41,777 nucleotides of DNA from Chelativorans intermedius (GTDB lineage: Bacteria; Pseudomonadota; Alphaproteobacteria; Rhizobiales; Rhizobiaceae): positions 1 through 41,777 of the forward strand of contig NZ_JAODNW010000027.1 in the NCBI RefSeq assembly GCF_025398255.1. Reading direction: 5' to 3'. Positions 1 through 7,683 of this stretch are shown piece by piece. The translations under genes and the position numbers were made by a program. Numbering within the stretch: position 1 is the first letter of the stretch; the number at the start of each line of letters is the position of its first letter. The notes under the pieces are model-generated. The model did not search any database. It had not been told where the DNA came from and was given only the letters and a program-made list of their open reading frames with translations.

Positions 1-25
1 CCAAAAGTTCCTTCTCAATGGCCAT
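1..25 (-). CDS. N-terminus of a transposase, IS256 type (partial)
   Basis: Only eight codons are inside the window (MAIEKELL, ATG at 25-23). They sit nine bases after a GGAG ribosome binding site and directly inside the presumed terminal repeat of the insertion sequence. IS256-family transposases commonly open with a KELLDQLL-like helix, which this matches as far as it goes. Everything after residue eight is outside the window. Confidence 0.45.
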
Positions 26-81
26 GTGATGATTCTCCTTTCCATCATCATGGCCTCAGACACAAAATTCCTGACAGTCCC
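1..81 (-). mobile_element. End of an IS256-family-like insertion sequence (partial)
   Basis: Read on the minus strand, the segment begins with a GGGACTGTCAGGAATTTTG-type end at about 81-62, the kind of terminal inverted repeat I associate with IS256-family elements. A strong AAAGGAG ribosome binding site and an ATG at 25-23 follow. The rest of the element lies left of the window, so neither the second inverted repeat nor a target duplication can be checked. The family assignment is from memory of IS256 ends and the first transposase residues. Confidence 0.55.
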
Positions 82-287
82 GCGCCGCAAAGCCTAAACG
101 TCCGCGCCGGTCAACAGAGGAACAAAGCCGTTTTCCGCATTCTAATCGAAGACGCTCTTCGTCGGGGGTACCAGGCGTTGGGTTCCACCACTCCCCAAGC
201 TGAACCTTCGATCTGTGGGCATTGCCCATGAGGGATGAGTGAATCTCCAGATTAGGATCCAGCTCTTCCACGACGGACTTGGTTCTA
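82..287. other. Short spacer between IS end and RND gene
   Basis: No convincing gene. A minus-strand open frame crosses it, but it also overlaps the 3' end of the RND gene out of frame and resembles nothing I recognise. It could be the remnant of a gene cut by the insertion sequence. A small perfect hairpin (TGGGCA / TGCCCA, one-base loop) lies near 217-229. Confidence 0.4.
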
Positions 288-3200
288 TCAATCGGCCCCC
301 GAACTGTCCGCCTCCGGTTGAGGTGGCCGGACGACCAGACGCCTGAGCACTCGCCCGAGCCGCCGTTCAAGCTCGTCCATGAACGTATAGACAACCGGCA
401 CGTAGAGAAGGCTAAGCGCGGTCGAACTGACGAGACCACCGATCACGACGATCGCCATCGGGGCGCGAAATTCGGCGCCAGCGCCGATACCGAGCGCGAT
501 CGGCAGCATGCCGGCGCCCATCGCCACCGAGGTCATGATGATTGGCCGGGCCCGCTTTCTTGCCGCATCGATGAGCGCGGAAGTCCGGTCGAGCCCGCGC
601 TCGCGGCGCGCGAGAATGGTGTATTCGACGAGCAGGATCGAGTTCTTCGCCGCGATCCCCATCAAGAGCAGAATGCCGATCAGCGCGGACACGGCGAGGG
701 ATTGCCCGGCAATAGCGAGCGCGCCGAGGGCGCCTCCGAGCGACAGCGGCAGCGCGGTAAGAAGGGTGATCGGCTGGATGAAGGTGCCGAACAACAGGAC
801 CAGCACCGCGTACATCAGCACGACGCCCGATGTGATCGCCATGGCGAAGCCACCGAACAGTTGCCCCATGCGCTCCGCGTCTCCGCCCGGGATTTCGACG
901 ACGCCGGGGGGAAGGTTGCGCATGGCTGGCATTGCGCGAAGCTGCTCCAGCGCTTGGCCGAGCGTAAGCCCCACAAGCTCGCCCTCGACTGTGGCACTCC
1001 TCTGCCGATCGAGCCGGGCGATCTCCGTCGGGCCGACGCCGAAGCTGATATCCGCCACCGAGCCGAGCGGGACGATCGCGCCGCCGGCAGGAAGCTGCAG
1101 ACCGGCGATCCAGCCGACATCGTTGCGGGCCTTCTCGTCCAGCATGACGCGGATCGGGATCTGCCGGTCGGGCAGGTTGAACTTTGGCAGACTCTGCGCC
1201 GGCGCGCCGAGCGTGGCGACGCCCACCGTCTGGGCGAGTGCCGCTGCGGACACGCCGAGCTCGGCTGCCTTGTCCGGCTTCGGCATGATGAGGAGCTCAG
1301 GCTGTGCCAGGCTCGAAGTCGAGGCGGCGTTCCTGATGCCTGGTACCTTCCGCATATCGCGCTCGAGCGCATCGATCGCAAGCGACAGTGCGTTCGGGTC
1401 GTCGCTTGCAAGCCTGATCGCAATCGTGGCGCCGGATTGCCCCTCCCCGCCGAAGCGCATGCGGGCCCCGGGGATGGCCGCGAGCGCCTCCGCGGCAGCC
1501 CGCTCGAAGGCCTGCTGGGACCGGCCACGCTCGCCGCGCGGCTTCAAATTGACGGTCACCGTGGCCTTGCGGACCTCGCCGGCAGCACCGCCGCCGCCAC
1601 CATGAAGCACCGCCATGCCGCCGGCGGCAACCGGCGCGCCGACAGAGGCATAGACCGTTTCGACCTCCGGGAATCCCTTCAGAATATCGGTCGCCCTCAC
1701 AACCGCCGTGTCGGTCTCGGCCAGGGTCGCGCCCGGAGGCAATTCGACGGAGAGCACCGAACGGCCGCGATCTTGGACCGGGGCAAACTCGGTTGGCAGG
1801 AAGCGCATGAGCGCAAGCGAAGCGGCAAAGAAGGCGATGCCGATGACAAGAGTGATCGCGCGGAAGCGCAACGCCGTTCGGAGCAGCCAGAGATAGGTCG
1901 GCAGCCAGAACGGCTCGTCGCGCCCCCTCCGCCCGTCCTTCAGGAGGAAGGCGCCCATCAGCGGCGTCAGCATTCGCGCCGTGAGCAGCGAAAAACCGGA
2001 GGAAACGCAGGCGACGATGGCGAAGTCGCGGAAAAACTGCCCGGGCACACCAGGCACGAAGGCGACTGGCAGAAAGACGGCGACGATCGTGGCGGTGGTC
2101 GCCACGACGGCAAGCCAGATTTCGTCGGCCGCCTCCATCGCTGCCCGATGGACGCTCTTGCCGCTCTGCCGCATGTGGCGCACGATGTTCTCGATCTCGA
2201 CGATCGCATCGTCGACGAGAATGCCGACCATGAGCGCCAGGGCGAGCAACGTGATGTTGGTGAACGATATGCCGAGGATGCCCATCACCGCGAAGGTGGG
2301 AATGAGCGAAGTCGGCAAGGAGACGGCGCCGATGACCGTCGCCCTTCCGTCGCGCAAGAACAGCCAGATCGCGACGACGGTCAGCAGCGCGCCGAGCCAC
2401 AGTGCCTCCAGCGCCGCGTTGTAGCTCTCCACGACATGATCCGTCGACGACGTCACCTCCTCGATGGTTACGATGTCGCGCGCCCGGTCGATCTCATTGA
2501 CCTTTGCCCGTGCGGCTTGGGCCACTTCGACTTCGCTCGATCCGGTCGTCCGGTAGACGCTGAAGGCCACGACCTCCTCGCCATCGAGCCGCGCGCGCTG
2601 GCGCGGCTCCGCCCACCGATCCTCGACGCGGCCGACATGCTTGAGGCGGATCGCCCGCCCGTCGGAAAGCGCAATGCGCGTATTGGCGAGCGCCTCGACG
2701 GTCGGTGCGGAGCCGAGCATACGGATCGCCTGCTCGCCTTCGCCGATGGTGGCGCGGCCACCGGGCTGGTTGGTATTGACTTGGCCAAGCTGCCGGCTGA
2801 TCTCGGCGGCCGTCACCTCGAGCGCCATCAGGCGACCGGGATCGAGCGACACGCGGATTTCGCGGTCGACGCCGCCGGAGCGCTCGATCTTTGAAACGCC
2901 TGGCACGGAAAGAACGGCCTTGGCGACATCGCTATCGACGAACCAACTCAACTCCTGCGGGTTCATGGTCGGCGCGCTGACGACGAAGGTCAGGATCGCA
3001 CCGCCGGACACGTCGAGTTCCTGAACAAGAGGTTCCTCCGCGTCGGCCGGCAGGTTCCCCCGGATGCCGGAGACCGCGTTGCGAACGTCGTCGACGGCTT
3101 CCTGCATATCGATCCCCAGCGCGAACTCGACATTCGTCGTCGAGACGCCCTCGGTGACGGTGGAGCGGATGTGGTCGACATTGCCGAGACCGGCCACGGC

Positions 3201-3410
3201 ATCTTCCACGATTCGCGTCACCTGGGTCTCGAGCTCCGAAGGCCTTGCGCCGGGCTGCTCGACCGTCACCGTGATCGTGGGAATGTCCATGTCCGGCATG
3301 TTGTTGATGCCGAGCGTGCGGTACCCGGCTATACCTGCCAGCACCAGGATGACGAAGAGAACGATCGTCGGAACCGGATGCCGGATCGACCATGAGGAGA
3401 GATTGCTCAC
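288..3410 (-). CDS. RND-family efflux transporter permease (HAE1 type)
   Basis: Inner-membrane pump of a tripartite efflux system, expelling hydrophobic or drug-like compounds using the proton gradient. At 1040 residues it has the usual family length. The N-terminus has the first membrane helix followed by a porter domain. The proton-relay region shows GILVDDAIVEIENI with the paired aspartates of AcrB-type TM4, and a later GIAAKNSILLVEY segment carries the TM10 lysine. The start is GTG at 3410, overlapping the stop of the upstream fusion protein by four bases, so the two genes are translationally coupled. No outer-membrane channel gene is present; a TolC-type protein encoded elsewhere would be needed. 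Substrate cannot be told from sequence. Confidence 0.96.
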   Translation of the reverse strand: MSNLSSWSIRHPVPTIVLFVILVLAGIAGYRTLGINNMPDMDIPTITVTVEQPGARPSELETQVTRIVEDAVAGLGNVDHIRSTVTEGVSTTNVEFALGIDMQEAVDDVRNAVSGIRGNLPADAEEPLVQELDVSGGAILTFVVSAPTMNPQELSWFVDSDVAKAVLSVPGVSKIERSGGVDREIRVSLDPGRLMALEVTAAEISRQLGQVNTNQPGGRATIGEGEQAIRMLGSAPTVEALANTRIALSDGRAIRLKHVGRVEDRWAEPRQRARLDGEEVVAFSVYRTTGSSEVEVAQAARAKVNEIDRARDIVTIEEVTSSTDHVVESYNAALEALWLGALLTVVAIWLFLRDGRATVIGAVSLPTSLIPTFAVMGILGISFTNITLLALALMVGILVDDAIVEIENIVRHMRQSGKSVHRAAMEAADEIWLAVVATTATIVAVFLPVAFVPGVPGQFFRDFAIVACVSSGFSLLTARMLTPLMGAFLLKDGRRGRDEPFWLPTYLWLLRTALRFRAITLVIGIAFFAASLALMRFLPTEFAPVQDRGRSVLSVELPPGATLAETDTAVVRATDILKGFPEVETVYASVGAPVAAGGMAVLHGGGGGAAGEVRKATVTVNLKPRGERGRSQQAFERAAAEALAAIPGARMRFGGEGQSGATIAIRLASDDPNALSLAIDALERDMRKVPGIRNAASTSSLAQPELLIMPKPDKAAELGVSAAALAQTVGVATLGAPAQSLPKFNLPDRQIPIRVMLDEKARNDVGWIAGLQLPAGGAIVPLGSVADISFGVGPTEIARLDRQRSATVEGELVGLTLGQALEQLRAMPAMRNLPPGVVEIPGGDAERMGQLFGGFAMAITSGVVLMYAVLVLLFGTFIQPITLLTALPLSLGGALGALAIAGQSLAVSALIGILLLMGIAAKNSILLVEYTILARRERGLDRTSALIDAARKRARPIIMTSVAMGAGMLPIALGIGAGAEFRAPMAIVVIGGLVSSTALSLLYVPVVYTFMDELERRLGRVLRRLVVRPPQPEADSSGAD

Positions 3411-4606
3411 CGGGCAGTCTCCGCGGTTTGGCCGGCCGCGGCAAGCTCGACCCGCACGCGGTCGCCGTCCTTCAGGAAGGCGGCGCCGGCGACGGCCACC
3501 CGGTCGCCTGGAGCGAGGCCCTCCCCGATCTCGATCCAGCCGTCGCTTTCAATTCCGGTCTCGACCGGCCGGAGAGAGGCAGTCCCCTCCTGAACGGTAA
3601 AGACCGCATTCCGGCCGTTCCGCCAGATCACCGCTTTCTGCGGTACCGCAAGGGCGACCGCTTGGTCGGTCGCGATCTCAACACGCGCGAACATTCCTGG
3701 CTTCAGTCCGGTGTCCGGCGGCAACGCCACATGCACGGTACCGAGCCGCGTTCGCGGATCGACGAGGGGAGCAATGGTGCGCACACGCGCCTCGATGGCC
3801 CGGCCGGCGGGGTCGGTGACACGCACTGGCTGGCCGGAGGCTATGTCGAACAGATCGCCTTCGGGCACCTTGGCCTCGACCTCAAGCCGCCCCTCGCGCA
3901 CGATGCGGAACAAGGGAGCGCCGGTCTGGACCACCTGCCCGATGACGGCCGACTCCTCCAAGATGTAACCGTCAGCGGGCGCGAGGATCCTGGTTTGCGC
4001 GCGTTGCGCTTCCAATCGGGAAAGACCCGCCCGGGCGACACCAAGGCGGGCCTCCGCGGTCTTGGCCGCGGTGGCGCGAGCCTCCAGGTCTTGCCTGCTG
4101 ATGGCATTGCGCGCGGCAAGCTCCTGCCCCCGCCGCAACTCCGCCCGCGCGGCCTCCAGAGTGGCCTCCGCTTCGGCGATCGAGGCCTTCTGCTGCTCGA
4201 TCTGGGTCCGCAGCTGAATGTCGTTCAGGCGCGCGAGGAGCTGTCCTTCTTCGACGCGATCACCCTCCTCGACCGGCACCTCCGTGATCGCCAATCCGGC
4301 GATTTCCGTGGATACCGGCAGGTCCTCCCAGGCGACGACGGTGCCGGTGGCCAGCACGCTGGTCTCCACGGAGCGCGGCTCGACGGAGACGACTGTCACG
4401 GTGAGAGCGGTCTGCTCCGCGGCAGCCAAGGGCGAGACCTCCTCCTTAGCTTCACTCGACTGAAAATGGCGAACGGGGCCGTGGAGACCGCCGAGACCGC
4501 CAAGGAGGCCGCGTGCAAGCACCAGGATGACGACCAGCAGGGCCAGCACCACGGCAGTGATCCCGAGTGCCTTCATCCAGCGCACGCGGGGCTTGGCCTC
4601 AGCCAT
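3407..4606 (-). CDS. Efflux RND periplasmic adaptor (membrane fusion protein)
   Basis: HlyD/AcrA-type adaptor linking the RND pump to an outer-membrane channel. An N-terminal membrane anchor (about residues 9-35) is followed by a lipoyl/barrel-sandwich half, a coiled-coil hairpin of about 70 residues (IQQQKASIAEAEATLEAAR region), the second lipoyl half and a beta-barrel domain ending in repeated GDRV motifs. I chose ATG 4606 rather than ATG 4612, because the GGAG box directly abuts the 4612 codon but is six bases from 4606. It is the first gene of the pump operon, divergent from the two-component genes. A glycine-rich stretch after the anchor (LLGGLGGLHG) is a likely linker. Confidence 0.94.
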   Translation of the reverse strand: MAEAKPRVRWMKALGITAVVLALLVVILVLARGLLGGLGGLHGPVRHFQSSEAKEEVSPLAAAEQTALTVTVVSVEPRSVETSVLATGTVVAWEDLPVSTEIAGLAITEVPVEEGDRVEEGQLLARLNDIQLRTQIEQQKASIAEAEATLEAARAELRRGQELAARNAISRQDLEARATAAKTAEARLGVARAGLSRLEAQRAQTRILAPADGYILEESAVIGQVVQTGAPLFRIVREGRLEVEAKVPEGDLFDIASGQPVRVTDPAGRAIEARVRTIAPLVDPRTRLGTVHVALPPDTGLKPGMFARVEIATDQAVALAVPQKAVIWRNGRNAVFTVQEGTASLRPVETGIESDGWIEIGEGLAPGDRVAVAGAAFLKDGDRVRVELAAAGQTAETAR

Positions 4607-4904
4607 ACGCATCTCCTTTTTCGCACCTCGTCGAAGGTTCCTGGCGGCAGCGGATCGACCGGCCCCCGCTCGGGATGGCGGTCACCCTGCGGCACCGATG
4701 CGCGCCTGCCGGCTGCGGGCGCGACCTTGCGGAACGGTTTCGGCCAGAATAGCCGTTCGCCGGAGGGTCCGGTTTTAATTGATGTTAAGAAATGTTGCGG
4801 TGCGGGCGGAAAACTGTGCCGATCCCAAAAAAAACATATCTAAGCAGCTGACGTCGCCGCGCCCCCCTGTGAAAATAGGCCGAACTTTCAAGCCGGTGAG
4901 AACA
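4607..4904. promoter_or_regulatory. Divergent control region, efflux operon / two-component operon
   Basis: A 298-base region between the efflux operon (minus) and the response regulator (plus). It contains a direct repeat ATGTT at 4782-4786 and 4792-4796, ten bases apart, in an AT-rich island. Tandem repeats spaced about one helical turn are the usual target of OmpR/PhoB-class regulators, so this is the best candidate operator for the neighbouring regulator. Nothing else in the stretch looks like a gene. Confidence 0.45.
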
Positions 4905-5645
4905 ATGTCGTCCGTTCACTCGACGCATCCTGAAACGAGGTCGCATATCCTGCTCGTCGAGGACGACCCGGAAATCTCCAGTATGCTGGAGGACGTGCTC
5001 TCGGAGAGTGGATTCGTAGCCTCCTCAGTCGGTTCGGCGACCGAAATGGACGGCGTTCTTAAGCGCGGCGGGATCGACCTTGTCCTGCTCGACATCATGC
5101 TGCCGGGCGAGGACGGGCTCAGCATTTGCCGGAGGCTCCGGGCGGGGTCTCAGATCCCCATCATCATGGTCACCGCGCGCAGCGAGGACATAGACCGCAT
5201 CGTCGGCCTGGAAATCGGCGCCGACGACTATGTTTCCAAGCCGTTCAATTCGCGCGAGCTGGTCGCGCGCATCCGCGCGCTCCTGCGCCGTGCGCAAGGA
5301 GGCCACGAGGGAGCGAGCGCCGGAGTGCACCCGTTGGCATTCGCCGGATGGCGGATCGACCCAGTCTCGCGCCAGCTCCGCAGCCCGGAGGATGTGCAGG
5401 TGGCGCTGACCAGTGCCGAGTTCGATCTGCTCCTGGCCTTTTGTCGGACCCCGGGGCAGGTGCTCTCGCGCGAGCGGCTGCTCGAGCTCACGCATGGCGG
5501 AGCGGCCGGGCCGATCGAGCGCAGCATCGACGTTCACGTGAGCCGTATTCGGCAAAAGATCGAGCCGAACCCTCACGACCCCATTTTCATCAAGACGGTA
5601 CGGCTGGGCGGCTACATCTTCACGCCCGCCGTGAAGGAGGTCTGA
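4905..5645 (+). CDS. OmpR/PhoB-family response regulator
   Basis: Cytoplasmic two-component regulator, 246 residues from ATG 4905 (preceded by GGTGAG). Receiver domain about residues 13-128: acidic pocket VEDD (19-21), phospho-acceptor Asp63 in LLDIMLPGEDG, and conserved lysine in YVSKPFN. The C-terminal winged helix (about 145-240) has the typical LTSAEFDLL and VHVSRIRQKIE segments. The open frame extends upstream to 4779, but those codons lie over the putative operator and do not resemble a receiver. The stop overlaps the kinase start by one base. With the divergent RND operon, the likely job is inducing or repressing efflux in response to a periplasmic signal. Confidence 0.95.
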   Translation: MSSVHSTHPETRSHILLVEDDPEISSMLEDVLSESGFVASSVGSATEMDGVLKRGGIDLVLLDIMLPGEDGLSICRRLRAGSQIPIIMVTARSEDIDRIVGLEIGADDYVSKPFNSRELVARIRALLRRAQGGHEGASAGVHPLAFAGWRIDPVSRQLRSPEDVQVALTSAEFDLLLAFCRTPGQVLSRERLLELTHGGAAGPIERSIDVHVSRIRQKIEPNPHDPIFIKTVRLGGYIFTPAVKEV

Positions 5646-6703
5646 TGCGGCTTCTGTCCCGCCTGGCGTCGTTGAGCATCGCCACCCAGATCACCGGCAT
5701 CGTGGCCGTTTCCGTTCCGCTCGGTGTCGCGCTCGTAATGAGCGGCCTGTACTTTTTCGCCGATGGTGCCCGGCACAATCCATCTACCGCAGCCGCGAGA
5801 ATCGCCGAAACGTCGACTGGCGGCCTGTGGCACCTGATTTTGGCGCCGACCGTCCTGACGGTAAGCATTGTTCTGGTCTTCGTTACGCTCCTTTCCGTCT
5901 ATGCGGTCCGCTGGATCATCGCACCGCTGTCGGAGGTCGCAGCCGCCGCGCATTCCTTCGGCCGGTCTCCCGACGACGACCGAGCCGTGAGCCGCAGCGG
6001 CCCGCGCGAGATCGCGCAAGTGGCCGACGCCCTCGACGACATGCGCACCCGCATCCGCGCCCTCATTGACGACCGGACGCGCATGCTCGCGGCCGTCAGC
6101 CACGACCTGCGCACACCGCTGACCCGCCTCCGGCTCCGGGCCGAGCGAATCGCCGACGAGCAGTTGCGCGAAAGTATGCTGAACGAGATCACGCGGATCA
6201 CGCGAATGATCGACGAAACCCTCGATTATCTGCGCGAGGACGTCCGTTCGGAGGGCATGTCCCGCATCGACCTGCCGAGCGTCCTGCAGACGATCTGCGC
6301 CGAGTTCGCTGACGTCGGCCACGCGGTCGCCTACCAAGGCCCGGCACGGCTGACCTGGACCGGCCGGCCCGCCGCCCTGCGGCGGGCAATCGCCAATGTC
6401 GTCGAAAACGCCGTGAAGCACGGCTCCGCCGTGACGGTCGCATTGCACTCAGAGGACGATGGCGCGGTCGAGATCGAAGTCGCCGACGATGGTCCGGGCA
6501 TACCTGCGGCGATGCGTGAGAAGGTGTTCGACCCGTTCTTCAAGGGTGATAACGCCCGCGGCTCGGCAAAGCCCAGCGGCTTCGGCCTTGGGCTGTCGAT
6601 CGCCCGCGACGTTGTCGCAAGCCATGGTGGCACAATCGAACTTCTCGATCGGCAACCTTGCGGACTGATCGTGCGCCTCTCCTTACCCTGCGAGACCTTC
6701 TGA
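5645..6703 (+). CDS. Sensor histidine kinase
   Basis: Inner-membrane partner of the preceding regulator, 352 residues. Two membrane helices (about 12-38 and 62-88) enclose a very short periplasmic loop of about 25 residues. A HAMP segment follows, then the dimerisation domain with the phospho-acceptor His153 in AVSHDLRTPLTRL. The ATPase domain shows the N box NVVENAVKHG, G1 DDGPGIP, and G2 GFGLGLSIA. The short loop suggests sensing within the membrane or through a partner rather than a large ligand domain. The start ATG 5645 overlaps the regulator stop (TGATG). The layout is EnvZ-like. Confidence 0.94.
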   Translation: MRLLSRLASLSIATQITGIVAVSVPLGVALVMSGLYFFADGARHNPSTAAARIAETSTGGLWHLILAPTVLTVSIVLVFVTLLSVYAVRWIIAPLSEVAAAAHSFGRSPDDDRAVSRSGPREIAQVADALDDMRTRIRALIDDRTRMLAAVSHDLRTPLTRLRLRAERIADEQLRESMLNEITRITRMIDETLDYLREDVRSEGMSRIDLPSVLQTICAEFADVGHAVAYQGPARLTWTGRPAALRRAIANVVENAVKHGSAVTVALHSEDDGAVEIEVADDGPGIPAAMREKVFDPFFKGDNARGSAKPSGFGLGLSIARDVVASHGGTIELLDRQPCGLIVRLSLPCETF

Positions 6704-7071
6704 ACTTGAGCGGCAGTCGCCTGTATGACCCGCGGCTTATGTCCATTTCCGGACGTTTTTTCTATTAGCAGGGACATAATGGCAAGCTCTGCCATGCAAA
6801 CGCAACCAGTGATTTTCCACCCCTGCCTGCCGGGCGGCTCAGCGTCGCGCGCTGCTCCCGGAGCTTCTGTCGTGCTTCGCGGCAGTGGTCTCCGCCCGTC
6901 CAGGCGACGATCCCGCAGCCTAAAGCCGTCGAACACCGAGCACCCGGCAGAACGGATTACGTGGCCGCTGCGTTTCAATGGCGTGCCCAGGGCATCAATC
7001 TGCTGATGCTGTAAGCCGTGGCCAAGCGCTTTGCTGCGCCCATCTGGATGACCTTCCGGCAGGGCGGGCAC
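6704..7071. other. Gene-free stretch with terminator-like repeats
   Basis: A 368-base gap between the kinase and the convergent Lrp-type gene. It holds a perfect inverted repeat TTATGTCC (6737-6744) / GGACATAA (6772-6779) around a smaller hairpin with a T-run. The remainder has only short overlapping open frames with no recognisable product. Confidence 0.5.
6741..6761 (+). terminator. Possible rho-independent terminator of the two-component operon
   Basis: GTCC (6741-6744) and GGAC (6751-6754) close a six-base loop and are followed by G and six T residues (6756-6761). The stem is short, but the site is about 40 bases after the kinase stop and nested in a longer inverted repeat. Confidence 0.4.
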
Positions 7072-7539
7072 CTATGAACCCGCAACAGGCAATGCCGTGC
7101 GATGCACGACCTGCCGAAGCGCAAAGCTGCTCTGGATGTTGGCAATGCCGGGGATGGGCGTGAGCACCGATTTCAAGAATCGCTCATAGGCGAAGAGATC
7201 GGCGGCCACGACGCGCAACAGATAATCGCTGGTGCCGGTCATCAGGTAGCATTCCATTACCTCGGGGCAGGCCGCGACAGCGGCTTCAAAGGCCTCGAGT
7301 TCGGACTCGACCTGGCGCACCAAAGTGACATTCACAAACACGCTGACCGGCAAGCCGACGACGACCTGATCAACATGGGCTGCATAACCCTTGATAACGC
7401 TATCCTCCTGCAACCGTTTGACACGGCGCAGGCAGGGTGTCGGTGATAGGCCCACCTTCTCGGCCAGGTCGTTGATGGTCATGCGGCCATCATTCTGAAG
7501 TTGGGCGAGGATGTTTCGGTCGATCTGGTCAAGCTTCAT
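7072..7539 (-). CDS. Lrp/AsnC-family transcriptional regulator
   Basis: 155-residue DNA-binding regulator. An N-terminal helix-turn-helix (residues 1-60: LDQIDRNILAQLQNDGRMTI, then LAEKVGLSPTPCLRRVKRL) is followed by a C-terminal RAM/ligand domain with the GTSDYLLRVVA core and a PGIANIQSSFALRQV finish, both typical of the family. Such proteins bind amino acids or keto acids and often control the divergent neighbour. Here that neighbour is an AceE/MdeB-like TPP enzyme 144 bases away. The pair recalls mdeR-mdeB of Pseudomonas putida methionine catabolism, where an Lrp-type protein controls a 2-oxobutyrate dehydrogenase E1; that parallel is inference. The effector is unknown. Confidence 0.93.
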   Translation of the reverse strand: MKLDQIDRNILAQLQNDGRMTINDLAEKVGLSPTPCLRRVKRLQEDSVIKGYAAHVDQVVVGLPVSVFVNVTLVRQVESELEAFEAAVAACPEVMECYLMTGTSDYLLRVVAADLFAYERFLKSVLTPIPGIANIQSSFALRQVVHRTALPVAGS

Positions 7540-7683
7540 TTTGCATTATTTCGCTATTTTGCCGGTGTTTCCAGAATTCTTCTGCTATATCGATCGCATT
7601 TCAAGCAGCATTTGCAGGGACTCACTCATGCCGTTGCCTGTAAGCTTTTCATTGTCACTGGTGGCCAGACCGGGAGGTGAGCG
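7540..7683. promoter_or_regulatory. Divergent promoter region, Lrp-type gene / TPP enzyme
   Basis: A 144-base AT-richer spacer between two divergent genes. The plus-strand gene has a clear GGGAGG box just before ATG 7684. I see no clean Lrp box, but autoregulated Lrp-type proteins generally bind in exactly this position. Confidence 0.4.

Noticed and set aside
279-2894. Plus-strand open frame of 871 codons opposite the RND gene
   Set aside because: Composition is Arg/Asp/His-rich with no domain; it is the antisense shadow of a clear RND transporter.
6331-7071. Minus-strand 246-codon frame between the kinase and Lrp-type genes
   Set aside because: Two thirds are antisense to the kinase ATPase domain; the rest crosses the terminator-like repeat.
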